Origin: Mycolicibacterium chlorophenolicum
GTDB taxonomy: Bacteria; Actinomycetota; Actinomycetes; Mycobacteriales; Mycobacteriaceae
DNA: 64,000 nucleotides
Reading direction: 5' to 3'
NCBI RefSeq assembly: GCF_001044235.1
Contig: NZ_JYNL01000020.1
Location: 489,111 to 553,110 of the forward strand
Position 1 is the first letter of the stretch, and the number at the start of each line of letters is the position of its first letter. Positions 54,304 to 62,121 of this stretch are shown here, one piece after another. The position numbers and the translations under genes are program-made. Below the pieces are notes generated by a model that saw nothing but the letters and a program-made list of their open reading frames with translations, was not told the DNA's origin and ran no database searches.

Positions 54304-54317
54304 TACACTGCCGACCA
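54304..54317 (+). promoter_or_regulatory. Leaderless -10 box before the DUF427 gene
   Basis: TACACT (54304-54309) ends exactly 7 nt before the A of ATG 54317, and no Shine-Dalgarno sequence is present. This is the standard geometry of a mycobacterial leaderless transcript and fixes the start codon. Confidence 0.62.
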
Positions 54318-55015
54318 TGAGCCTGGTCGCCGGCCGCGGTCCTCTCACCGCGGACCGCGCGGGCCGCTTCGTCCCCCCGCTGTCCGGGGACCTCGTCTAC
54401 ATCGAGCCGCATCCCCGGCGGGTGCAGGCAATCCGCAACGATCACACCGTGATCGACACCGAGCGCGCGCTGATGGTGCACCGCCGCGGCCAACCGCTGC
54501 ACTACGCCTTCCGCGTCGAGGACGTCGGGGACCTGCGCGCCGACCCGGTACCGGAGGCACCGGGATTCGTCGTCGTGCCCTGGACCGCGGTGGACACGTG
54601 GATCGAGGAAGGCCGCACCCTGGTGCACTACCCGCCCAACCCGTACCACCGGGTGGACTGCCGGCCCACCACCCGCCGGCTCCGGGTCGAGCTCGCAGGC
54701 GTCCCGCTCGTCGACACCGACGACACCGTGATCGTCTTCGAGACCTCGCTGGCGCCGCGCCTGTACGTGCGGCCCAGCCTGGTCCGCACCGACGTGCTGC
54801 GCCGGTCCGCGACGACGAGCTACTGCAACTACAAGGGCCATGCGACCTACTGGGGCGCCGTGGTCGGCGATGTGGTGGTCGACGACGTGGCGTGGAGCTA
54901 CGAGAAGCCTCTGCCGGAGAGTTCGCCGATCGCCGGGATGCTCAGCTTCGACGAGTCACGTGCAGACGTCATCGCGCACCTGCCCGCTCGACCTCGCGTT
55001 GGTCCACCTCGGTGA
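54317..55015 (+). CDS. Tandem DUF427 protein
   Basis: 232 aa made of two DUF427 units. The first is VYIEPHPRRVQAIRNDHTVIDTERALMVHRRGQPLHYAFRVEDV. The second is RLRVELAGVPLVDTDDTVIVFETSLAPRLYVRPSLVRTDVL with TSYCNYKGHATYWGAVVGDVVVDDVAWSYEKP. Only the second keeps the SYCxYKGxAxYW core. The biochemical role of DUF427 is unknown. The start at ATG 54317 is set by a leaderless promoter; a longer open frame from 54104 runs through the divergent gene and is rejected. It is followed by an SRPBCC protein and a thioesterase. Confidence 0.85.
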   Translation: MSLVAGRGPLTADRAGRFVPPLSGDLVYIEPHPRRVQAIRNDHTVIDTERALMVHRRGQPLHYAFRVEDVGDLRADPVPEAPGFVVVPWTAVDTWIEEGRTLVHYPPNPYHRVDCRPTTRRLRVELAGVPLVDTDDTVIVFETSLAPRLYVRPSLVRTDVLRRSATTSYCNYKGHATYWGAVVGDVVVDDVAWSYEKPLPESSPIAGMLSFDESRADVIAHLPARPRVGPPR

Positions 55016-55038
55016 TGGAGCTGCCGGCGGCCGCGCTC

Positions 55039-55052
55039 TAGAGTCAGCGCCA
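55039..55052 (+). promoter_or_regulatory. Leaderless -10 box before the SRPBCC gene
   Basis: TAGAGT (55039-55044) ends 7 nt before ATG 55052. No ribosome-binding site is seen, and the preceding gene ends 36 nt upstream, so this gene probably has its own leaderless transcript. Confidence 0.58.
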
Positions 55053-55540
55053 TGCCACGATGGTTCGCGCTGGAAGCCGCCGACGCCGATTTCCTGGAGT
55101 CGGCGCCGCATGTGTTCCGCTACGAGAAGCACTACGACGCCGCCCCCGCGCAGGTCTGGGAGTCGCTGCAGTCCGACGCGTCGCTGTCCGAGTGGGGGCC
55201 GACGGTGACGTCGCTGACCTGGACCTCACCCCGGCCGTTCGGCGTCGGCACCACCCGGACGGTGGCCCTCGGGCCCGCGCAGGTGCACGAGCGGTTCTTC
55301 CGCTGGGACGAGGGCTCGGGCTACAGCTTCTACGTCTACGAGGCGAACGCCCCGCTGTTCCGGCGTTTCGCCGAGGACTACCGCGTCGAACCGGACGGCA
55401 CCGGCACGAAGTTCACGTGGCTGGTCGCCATCGAACCGGTCGGGGCCATGCGCCTGCCGTTCACGGTGCTCGCTCCGATCGTCAAGGCCGGGTTCGGCCG
55501 GATGGCTTCCGACGGGCAGAAGCATTTCGCCGCCCGCTAG
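55052..55540 (+). CDS. SRPBCC-fold (polyketide cyclase/START-like) protein
   Basis: 162 aa. FRYEKHYDAAPAQVWESLQSDASLSEWGPTVTSLTWTSPRPFGVGTTRTVAL and KFTWLVAIEPVGAMRLPFTVLAPIVKAGFGRMASDGQKHFAAR show the helix-grip fold with its long C-terminal helix. These proteins bind hydrophobic ligands; mycobacterial genomes have many of unknown role. It overlaps or abuts the thioesterase gene. A lipid ligand is plausible given the neighbourhood but is not shown. Confidence 0.8.
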   Translation: MPRWFALEAADADFLESAPHVFRYEKHYDAAPAQVWESLQSDASLSEWGPTVTSLTWTSPRPFGVGTTRTVALGPAQVHERFFRWDEGSGYSFYVYEANAPLFRRFAEDYRVEPDGTGTKFTWLVAIEPVGAMRLPFTVLAPIVKAGFGRMASDGQKHFAAR

Positions 55541-56318
55541 CTGGATCGCGCAGCTGCTGGATTTCGACCGCCGCAGCGACGACACGTTCGTCACGACGCA
55601 GCCGGCAGCGGGTCCCGGCTCCCGCCTGTTCGGCGGTCTGATCGCGGCGCAGGCCCTCGGCGCCGCGGGGGCCACCGTGGACCCGGGAAAGCTCCCACAG
55701 TCGCTGCATCTGTACTTCGTCCGCGGCGGCCGGTACGGCGAGGACGTCGAGTTCCGGGTCGAGCGCACCCGGGACGGCCGGTCCTTCGACACCCGCCGCG
55801 TCACCGCGGTCCAGCACGGCGCGGTCATCCTCGAGATGATCGCGTCGTTCCACGTGGCCGAACCGGGAGCGGACCAGCAGCCGCACGCCGTGCCGTCACT
55901 GTCCCTCGAGGATGCCCGCGCCAAGGCGCCGGGCATCGAGTACGCGGACAGGTTCGAGATCCGCACCCGCCCGGGCGACGAGTCGGTGTTCGCGCTGCCG
56001 CCGTTCTGGATCCGCACCCGGGCCGAGATCGAGGACGATCCGCTGATCCAGGCGTGCACGCTGACGTTCATGTCCGACTTCGGCCCGGTTCCGGTGGCCC
56101 GGCCCGCGGGTGCGCCGCTGACGCCCGGCGCCGCCTACGCCGCCAGCCTGGACCACTCGGTGTGGTTCCACCGTCGATTCATCCCGCACGCCTGGCACCG
56201 CTACGAGGTGGAGCAGCGCAACCACAGCGACTCCCGCGGACTGGTACTCGGCTCGCTGTTCGACCTCGACGGCGTGCTGGTGGCCACCACCACCCAGGAG
56301 GCACTGTGGCGCCTGTAG
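55524..56318 (+). CDS. Acyl-CoA thioesterase, TesB-like double hotdog, start uncertain
   Basis: About 264 aa. Clear homology begins at WIAQLLDFDRRSDDTFVTTQPAAGPGSRLFGGLIAAQALGAAG, the usual N-terminal block of TesB-like proteins, and ends with RNHSDSRGLVLGSLFDLDGVLVATTTQEALWRL. The first ATG, GTG or TTG in frame is GTG 55677, which would delete this conserved block. The frame stays open upstream without a standard start. ATT at 55524, overlapping the SRPBCC end by 17 nt, is the most plausible initiator. A sequencing frameshift is the alternative. It hydrolyses acyl-CoAs. Confidence 0.7.
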   Translation: MSPPASWIAQLLDFDRRSDDTFVTTQPAAGPGSRLFGGLIAAQALGAAGATVDPGKLPQSLHLYFVRGGRYGEDVEFRVERTRDGRSFDTRRVTAVQHGAVILEMIASFHVAEPGADQQPHAVPSLSLEDARAKAPGIEYADRFEIRTRPGDESVFALPPFWIRTRAEIEDDPLIQACTLTFMSDFGPVPVARPAGAPLTPGAAYAASLDHSVWFHRRFIPHAWHRYEVEQRNHSDSRGLVLGSLFDLDGVLVATTTQEALWRL

Positions 56319-56351
56319 CCGAAGCGGGTCCGCGGCGACGACGCCGTGGCG

Positions 56352-56365
56352 TAGGTTCGCCCGTG
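56352..56365 (+). promoter_or_regulatory. Leaderless -10 box before the medium-chain reductase gene
   Basis: TAGGTT (56352-56357) ends 7 nt before GTG 56365. With no Shine-Dalgarno present, this supports GTG 56365 as the initiator of a leaderless transcript. It is the third such start in three kilobases. Confidence 0.58.
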
Positions 56366-57375
56366 TGCCGACTCTGACCAACCGCCAGATCGTGTTGCGC
56401 CGCCGTCCGAACGGACTGGTCGCGCCCGGGGACACCGAACTCGTGACGTCGACGGCGCCGGAACCGGCTGCCGGGGAGGCGCTGGTGCGCACCACGTACG
56501 TGGGCATCGACGCGGCGGCCAGGACGTGGCTGGACGACCAGCCGAGCTACCTGCCGCCGGTGCAGATCGGCGAGGTGATCCGCGCCGCCGGCATCGGCGA
56601 AGTGATCGAAACCCGTTGCGACGCATACAGTGTCGGTGATGTGGTGACCACCCTGACCGGCTTCCAGGAGTACACCATCGTCCGGGACGACCTGTTCACC
56701 ACGCCGGTCCCCGGCCCCGGGGACCAGGTCGATCAGCGCGCGGTGATGTCGATCTACGGCCCGACCGGCGCCACCGCGTACTTCGGGATGACCGGCATCG
56801 GCCGGCCGCAGCCGGGTGAGACGGTCGTGGTGTCGGCTGCCGCCGGGGCGACGGGTTCGGTGGCGGGCCAGATCGCCCGGATCGCGGGTGCACGGGTGGT
56901 GGGCATCGCGGGCGGGCCGCACAAATGCCGGGCCGTGGTGGAGGACTTCGGATTCGACGCGTGCATCGACTACCGCGGTGAGGATCTACCGGCGGCGCTG
57001 AAGAAGCACTGCCCCCGCGGGGTCGACGTGTACTTCGACAACGTCGGCGGACCGATCCTCGACGCAGTGCTCGGCAGGCTGGCTCACAAGGCGCGGGTGG
57101 TGCTGTGCGGGGTCATCTCCAGTTACCTGACCGGTGAGCATCCCGGCCCCGCCAACTACGTCAACCTGCTCGCCAAGACCGCTCTGATGCAGGGGTTCAA
57201 CGCCCTCGACGAATGGGGCCGGTTCGACGAGGCGTTCGCCGCGCTGCGCCGGTGGGACACAGAGGGCCTGCTCGTGCACCGCGAACACATCTTCGACGGC
57301 ATCGAGTCCTGCGTCGACGCGCTCAACGGTTTGTTCACCGGCGCCAACATCGGCAAGACCCTGGTTCGAATCTGA
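56365..57375 (+). CDS. NADP-dependent medium-chain oxidoreductase (LTB4DH/CurA-like)
   Basis: 336 aa of the zinc-free MDR group. TNRQIVLRRRPNGLVAPGDTELV opens as in curcumin/prostaglandin reductases, and MSIYGPTGATAYFGMTGIGRPQPGETVVVSAAAGATGSVAGQIARIAGARVVGIAGG is the nucleotide-binding core. GVDVYFDNVGGPILDAVL is also typical. No zinc ligands are seen. It should reduce a conjugated enone double bond with NADPH; the true substrate is unknown. It converges on an LLM oxidoreductase with 3 nt between stops. Confidence 0.88.
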   Translation: MPTLTNRQIVLRRRPNGLVAPGDTELVTSTAPEPAAGEALVRTTYVGIDAAARTWLDDQPSYLPPVQIGEVIRAAGIGEVIETRCDAYSVGDVVTTLTGFQEYTIVRDDLFTTPVPGPGDQVDQRAVMSIYGPTGATAYFGMTGIGRPQPGETVVVSAAAGATGSVAGQIARIAGARVVGIAGGPHKCRAVVEDFGFDACIDYRGEDLPAALKKHCPRGVDVYFDNVGGPILDAVLGRLAHKARVVLCGVISSYLTGEHPGPANYVNLLAKTALMQGFNALDEWGRFDEAFAALRRWDTEGLLVHREHIFDGIESCVDALNGLFTGANIGKTLVRI

Positions 57376-57378
57376 GAC

Positions 57379-58299
57379 TCAGCGCGCCGCGATGACCTCG
57401 GCGCCGAACCGTTCGACGGCATCGACGGCGCGGGCCAGGCTGTCGCCGGGCACCGTCACCTGGATCCACGTCACGCCGGCCCTCTCCAGGTCGGAGGCGC
57501 CGGCCAGGAACGCGTCCGCGTTGAAGGCGTCGTCACCGGGATCGCCGCCGGCGTCGTTGGTGAAGGCGATGTCCACGTCGAACGGATCGCGTCCCGCGTC
57601 CTCGAGGCGACGACGCAGATCGGCGACCCCCGCGACCAGCCGATCCACGGTGTCGAGCGCGGCGGTGCGGGCGGTCTTCGCGAGCGCGGCGGGCGCTCGG
57701 AACGGGCACCAGCCCTGCCCGTGGGCGGCCACCCGCGCCCGCGCCGCCGAGGTGTTGCCCCCGATCCAGATCGGCGGATGCGGCGCCGTGAGGGGACGGG
57801 GGTGCGCGGTGATGCCGTCGGCGGTGAAGTGCCTGCCCTCGACGCTGACGTCGTCGCGGGTCCAGATCTGCCGGATCACGTCGAGCGACTCCTCGAACAG
57901 AGCGGCGCGCTCGTCGAAATCCACGCCGAGCGCGGCGAATTCGCGCCTGAGGTAACCCACCCCGACCGCGAGGACGAAGCGGCCGCCGGAGACCAGGTCG
58001 AGCGTCGCACCGGCTTTCGCGACGACGAAGGGGTTCCGGTAGGGCAGCACGACGATGTTCGGGATCAGTCTCAGCGTCGTGGTGTGCGCGGCGGCGAAAC
58101 CCATCGCGACGAAGGGGTCCAACGTGTCGTGGCCACCCGCCGTGAGCCATCGTGTGGTGGGCGCCGGATGGTCGGTGAACCCGAACCCGTCGAAGCCGGC
58201 TGCCTCGGCCGCGGCGGCGACCGTCGCGATGCCCGACCCGGTGACCAGTTCGGGGGTGTAGGGGTGAGTGTGCATCGGATGGGTGATCGCGAACTGCAC
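57379..58299 (-). CDS. Luciferase-like F420-dependent oxidoreductase
   Basis: 306 aa, TIM-barrel LLM family. VQFAITHPMHTHPYTPELVTGSGIATVAAAAEAAGFDGFGFTDHPAP and LRLIPNIVVLPYRNPFVVAKAGATLDLVSGGRFVLAVGVGYLRREFAALG are typical of mycobacterial F420-type members. GTG 58299 follows GGGAGG with a 5-nt spacer; the very long open frame above it (to 59463) is a shadow of the divergent gene. Substrate is unknown. It is divergent from a second LLM gene, with 96 nt between starts. Confidence 0.88.
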   Translation of the reverse strand: MQFAITHPMHTHPYTPELVTGSGIATVAAAAEAAGFDGFGFTDHPAPTTRWLTAGGHDTLDPFVAMGFAAAHTTTLRLIPNIVVLPYRNPFVVAKAGATLDLVSGGRFVLAVGVGYLRREFAALGVDFDERAALFEESLDVIRQIWTRDDVSVEGRHFTADGITAHPRPLTAPHPPIWIGGNTSAARARVAAHGQGWCPFRAPAALAKTARTAALDTVDRLVAGVADLRRRLEDAGRDPFDVDIAFTNDAGGDPGDDAFNADAFLAGASDLERAGVTWIQVTVPGDSLARAVDAVERFGAEVIAAR

Positions 58300-58395
58300 G
58301 CCGGCCTCCCTGTCATGGCGGCTAGAACCGCCTTCTTCTTCTGTGAGAATGTCGTTACCATGGCGGAGGCGGAATGTACAGCGACAGGGAGGTCC

Positions 58396-59328
58396 ATGAG
58401 CAGGCCCGAGATCGGCGTGTACCTGCCCCACATGGGCTTCACCTACCAGGAGGTGCTGCGGCGCACGCGACGCTGCGACGAGCTCGGCATCGAATCGCTC
58501 TGGCTCTACGACCATCTCTACGCGCCCGGCATGCCCGACCTGCCGTCTCTGGAGGCGTGGACGCTGGCGACCGCACTGTTGAGCAACACCGAGCGGATCC
58601 GGATCGGACACATGGTGCTGTGCAACCAGTTCCGCCACCCCGTGATGCTCGCGAAGATGGCCACCACGCTCGACCAGATCTCCGGGGGCCGGCTCACGCT
58701 CGGTGTCGGCAGCGGCTCCCTCGACGACGAGCACCGGCGGGGCGGCTTCGACTGGGGGACGTTCGCCCAGCGCTCGGGGCGGCTCGGCGAGACATTGGAG
58801 ATCCTGCACCAGGCTTTCGACGAAGAGCGAATCACGCACGCGGGCAACCACTTCACGGTCTCCGACATGCCGGTCAAGCCGGGTCCGGTGCAGCGTCCGC
58901 GACCCCCGATCGTGGTCGGCGGGGTGGGCGCGAAGTACACCCTGCCGCTGGTGGCCCGCTACGCCGACGTGTGGAACGTCCCGACCTACGCGCTCGGCGA
59001 CCTCGAGAACGCGATCGCCGCCCTTCGGTCGGCGTGCGAGGCCGTGGGCCGGGACCCGGCGTCCATCGTGATGTCGATCGAAGCGGTGGCGGCGCTGGCA
59101 CGCGATGACGCGGCGCTGCCCGCGGTGCGCGACGCCGCCGAGAAGCGTTTCGGCGGGCCGGGATTCGGGCTGCACGAGGCGGGGCTGATCGGAACCCCCG
59201 CCGCCGTGGCGGACCGGTTGCGTGAGCTGATCGGGATGGGGTTCGGCCAGATCGTGCTGTTCACCCACGACCGCTGCTCGGACGAGACACTGGACTTGCT
59301 CGCCGGCGAGGTCATCCCGGCGTTGTAG
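58396..59328 (+). CDS. Luciferase-like F420-dependent oxidoreductase
   Basis: 310 aa. MSRPEIGVYLPHMGFTYQEVLRRTRRCDELGIESLWLYDHLYAPG, RIRIGHMVLCNQFRHPVMLAKMATTLDQISGGRLTLGVGSGS and the C-terminal LREL-GMGFGQIVLFTHD place it in the LLM superfamily, F420 type. It belongs to another branch than the divergent neighbour, so the two are not a recent duplicate. An AGGGAGG box ends only 3 nt before the ATG, an unusually short spacing. A dispersed repeat follows 14 nt after the stop. Function unknown. Confidence 0.88.
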   Translation: MSRPEIGVYLPHMGFTYQEVLRRTRRCDELGIESLWLYDHLYAPGMPDLPSLEAWTLATALLSNTERIRIGHMVLCNQFRHPVMLAKMATTLDQISGGRLTLGVGSGSLDDEHRRGGFDWGTFAQRSGRLGETLEILHQAFDEERITHAGNHFTVSDMPVKPGPVQRPRPPIVVGGVGAKYTLPLVARYADVWNVPTYALGDLENAIAALRSACEAVGRDPASIVMSIEAVAALARDDAALPAVRDAAEKRFGGPGFGLHEAGLIGTPAAVADRLRELIGMGFGQIVLFTHDRCSDETLDLLAGEVIPAL

Positions 59329-59342
59329 CCCCTTCCCCTCTT

Positions 59343-59406
59343 CGGCGAGCGTGCGTGTCTGCGCTCGACACGCCGCTCTCCGTACACAGTTTGCGCACAC
59401 TCGCGG
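59343..59406 (+). repeat. 64-bp palindrome-ended dispersed repeat, copy B
   Basis: It starts GGCGAGCGTGCGTGTCTGC and ends CGCACACTCGCGG, in the same order and at the same length as copy A read on the minus strand at 12706-12643. About 47 of 64 positions match. The left 20 bp and the GACACGCCG block are conserved, and the middle is diverged. It lies between the LLM gene stop and a small ORF, in one of the longest gaps of the window. Confidence 0.72.
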
Positions 59407-59549
59407 TGGCCTGATGAAGAGGTCTAGGATCGACAGCAGCTGATGATGCAGCTGGGTCGACATGGTGGTAGCCGCGGGTAGCCGCTGCCTCCAGAAGTAG
59501 CGAACTTCGAGCCGACCAACCCCGGTGACGTCCTCATGCAGGGATCACC

Positions 59550-59702
59550 ATGAACCAACCCGAGAACTCCGACACTGCGAACACCGATCCCACTGACGAT
59601 CACGGCGCCGCCCCGCGCTACGACGAACGCCTGCCGCTCGCCGACCAGGGACGCAGCGAGGTGATGGCGCGATTGCGCGAACGGTTCTCGTTCAGCGGCT
59701 GA
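59550..59702 (+). CDS. Small 50-aa hydrophilic protein
   Basis: ATG 59550 follows AGGGA with a short spacer, and the frame ends at TGA 59702. The protein is acidic and polar at the start (MNQPENSDTANTDPTDDHG) with a basic amphipathic C-terminal helix (QGRSEVMARLRERFSFSG). It looks like a real small gene: no better frame exists, the start is well formed, and the C-terminal LPLADQGRSEVMARLRERF is helix-forming. I do not recognise a family. It could be a small DNA- or membrane-associated protein. It converges on the esterase gene. Confidence 0.55.
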   Translation: MNQPENSDTANTDPTDDHGAAPRYDERLPLADQGRSEVMARLRERFSFSG

Positions 59703-59712
59703 CGCACGCACG

Positions 59713-60639
59713 TCAGCGCAGCAGGGCCCGCCTCAGCGCGGCGCCCTGCATCTCGAACAGCCGCGCACTGGTCTCCCATTCAGGGACCAGCGCGTCGAAA
59801 CCGTGGCAGGTGCCCGGGAAGAGATGGAGTTCGGTGGACACGCCCGCCCACTGCAGTCGCAACGCGTAATCGATCGCCTCGTCGCGCAGGGGGTCGAGCT
59901 CCGAGCACGTGATCAGCGCGCCAGGCAGTCCGGTGAGATCGGACCGCCGCCCCGGCGCGGCCTCGGGGGTGACCGGCGCACCCGCCAGGTAGTGCTCCCA
60001 CATCCAGCGCACCGCCTCGGAGTCGAAACCCGGTGTCGTGGAGCACTCTTCCTTGGACGGGCTCGGCCGGTCGTCGAGCACCGGCTGGTGCAGCATCTGG
60101 AACACCACGGGTGCGGCGTCCCCCGCCACAGCCCTCGCAGCCACGCCCGCCGCCAGCGCTCCCCCGGCACTGCTGCCCGCCACGGCCACCGCACCGGCAT
60201 CGATGCCGAGCTCGGCACTGCACCTCACCGTCCACTCCAGCACCGCGGCCACGTCGTCCAGGGCGGCCGGGAAGGGATGCTCGGGTGCCAGGCGGTAGTC
60301 CGCCGAGATCACCGTGCAGCGGCCCCGGCGCGCGTACTCGATGCACTGCCGGTGATCGGTATCCAGGTTGCCGAGCACGAACGCGCCCGCGTGGCAGTAG
60401 ATCACGGCCGGCGACGGCGGCGGACCGCCACGATAGATCCGGACCTCGATGCTGTCACCCGATCCGCTGGGCACCGTGCGCTGCTCGATCTCCACCCCGA
60501 TCGTGTCCAGTGTCCTGGCGGCCTCGCCGCGGCGCTGGTTCAGTGAATCGCGGACCGCGCCGAGCACGGCAGGCGACAGATCTGCGCGGGCGTCGGCCAG
60601 ATGCCGCAGGGCCGGGTCGAGCCGTTCGGTGATCGTCAT
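59713..60639 (-). CDS. HSL-family alpha/beta hydrolase (esterase)
   Basis: 308 aa of the hormone-sensitive-lipase family. The oxyanion motif is YCHAGAFVLG (HAGA in place of HGGG). The nucleophile Ser157 is in AVAGSSAGGALAAG, Asp249 in CSELDPLRD and His279 in PGTCHGFD. It should hydrolyse short esters or lactones. ATG 60639 overlaps the stop of the BVMO-like gene (ATGA), so an ester formed by that enzyme may be its substrate. Last gene of the right-edge catabolic operon. Confidence 0.92.
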   Translation of the reverse strand: MTITERLDPALRHLADARADLSPAVLGAVRDSLNQRRGEAARTLDTIGVEIEQRTVPSGSGDSIEVRIYRGGPPPSPAVIYCHAGAFVLGNLDTDHRQCIEYARRGRCTVISADYRLAPEHPFPAALDDVAAVLEWTVRCSAELGIDAGAVAVAGSSAGGALAAGVAARAVAGDAAPVVFQMLHQPVLDDRPSPSKEECSTTPGFDSEAVRWMWEHYLAGAPVTPEAAPGRRSDLTGLPGALITCSELDPLRDEAIDYALRLQWAGVSTELHLFPGTCHGFDALVPEWETSARLFEMQGAALRRALLR

Positions 60640-62114
60640 CGGTCCACCTCCCGTTCGTCTGCGTCGAAACGGTAGTCCCCCGGCCGGAAGCGGCGCGTGA
60701 GCGCCCAGAAGTGCCGGGCGCTGCGCGGCCACTGCGTGACCACCCGGCCGTTCGCGGCGCGGAAGTAGTTGCTGCACCGCGTCAGCCAGACCGTGCCGGT
60801 CATCCACGTGTCGATCCGCGCGAGGAAGTCGCTCATCACCTCGGGACGCACCTCGATGAGGGACTTCTTCCTGCGGCGCAGATACCTCAGGGCACGCACG
60901 ATGTAGCGGGCCTGCGCCTCCAGCATGAAGATCACGCTGTTGGAACCGACATTGGTGTTGGGGCCGTACAGCATGAAGAAATTCGGATAGCCGGGCACGG
61001 TCATGCCCAGATAGGCGAAGGCTCCGTCGCCCCAGGTCTGGCTCAGGGTGGCCCCGTCCACCCCGCGGACCTCCAGCTGTCCCAGGTAGTCCGCCGCGGC
61101 GTAACCGGTCGCGCACACCACCGCGTCGATGTCGAGTTCGGTGCCGTCGGCGGTCACCAACGATCGCGACCGCAGGGCCCGGGCGGGGCTGGAGACCACC
61201 TCGACGTGCGGCTGACCGAGCGTGCGCAGGTAGTCGGTGGCGAACACCAACCGCTTGCAGCCCATCGGGTGGTCGGGCGTCAACCGACGCCGCAGGTCGT
61301 CGTCGGCGATGGCGGCCCGGAGAGACTGCAGCGCAAGGGCGGTGAACTCCCGGGTCTTGTCGCTGCCGTGCTCGATGACCGAGATGTTGGCCTCGCTGCG
61401 CCACCACAGTCGGTTGCGGTAGACCCTGGCGGCCAGCGGCACATGGGCGAACACCCACTTCTCCCGCCGGCTGTACTCCCGGTCGGGTTTGGGCAGCACC
61501 CAGGTCGGCGATCGCTGCACCGAGTAGACCGTGTCGGCCACCTTCGCGATCTCGGGGATCAGTTGCGCCGCGGTCGATCCGGTGCCGAGCACGGCCACCT
61601 TCGCGCCCCGCAGATCCACGGAGTGATCCCACCGCGCCGTGTGGAAGATGGCCCCGGTGAACGGCTCCTCCTCGACGAGGTCGGGCATGACGGGCCGGCT
61701 GAACAGCCCGACCGCCGACACCACGATGTCGAAGAAGTACTCGTCGCCGTCGGTGGTGCGCAGACGCCAGCGATGCGCATCAGCCTGCCAGTGCGCCGAC
61801 ACGATCTCGGTGTCGAGCGTCAGGAGTGGGCCGAGGCGGTGGCGGTGCGCGCAGCGCTCGAAGTACTCGAGGATCTCCCGCTGACCCGACCACATCCGCG
61901 ACCACCGCGGGTTCAGGTCGAACGAATAGGAGTACAGGTGCGACTTCACATCACAGGCCAGGCCGGGATAGGTGTTGATCCGCCAGGTGCCGCCGACGCC
62001 GCTTTCGCGGTCGAAGATCGTGACGTCGTCAAAGCCCGCCTTGCGCAGGAAGATTCCGAGCGCCAGTCCGCCCGGGCCGGCGCCGATGATCCCCACCGAG
62101 GGCGATGTCGTCAT
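60636..62114 (-). CDS. Baeyer-Villiger monooxygenase-like flavoprotein
   Basis: 492 aa. FAD site GIIGAGPGGLALGIFLR (11-16), the BVMO fingerprint FTGAIFHTARW (152-162, F-x-G-x-x-x-H-x-x-x-W) and NADPH site VLGTGSTAAQLIPEIA (from 177) are all present. It inserts an oxygen next to a ketone with NADPH and O2, giving an ester or lactone. It is preceded by an SDR 7 nt upstream and followed by an esterase, the usual order of a ketone-degradation pathway. Ketone substrate is not readable. A C-terminal RxxSxYF-type region (CSNYFRAANGRVVTQWP) is conserved in this group. Confidence 0.92.
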   Translation of the reverse strand: MTTSPSVGIIGAGPGGLALGIFLRKAGFDDVTIFDRESGVGGTWRINTYPGLACDVKSHLYSYSFDLNPRWSRMWSGQREILEYFERCAHRHRLGPLLTLDTEIVSAHWQADAHRWRLRTTDGDEYFFDIVVSAVGLFSRPVMPDLVEEEPFTGAIFHTARWDHSVDLRGAKVAVLGTGSTAAQLIPEIAKVADTVYSVQRSPTWVLPKPDREYSRREKWVFAHVPLAARVYRNRLWWRSEANISVIEHGSDKTREFTALALQSLRAAIADDDLRRRLTPDHPMGCKRLVFATDYLRTLGQPHVEVVSSPARALRSRSLVTADGTELDIDAVVCATGYAAADYLGQLEVRGVDGATLSQTWGDGAFAYLGMTVPGYPNFFMLYGPNTNVGSNSVIFMLEAQARYIVRALRYLRRRKKSLIEVRPEVMSDFLARIDTWMTGTVWLTRCSNYFRAANGRVVTQWPRSARHFWALTRRFRPGDYRFDADEREVDR

Positions 62115-62121
62115 GACCGCC

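Noticed and set aside
57379..59463. 694-aa frame containing the minus-strand LLM gene
   Set aside because: The first two thirds are antisense to the divergent LLM gene. The start at 58299 has a proper GGGAGG box.
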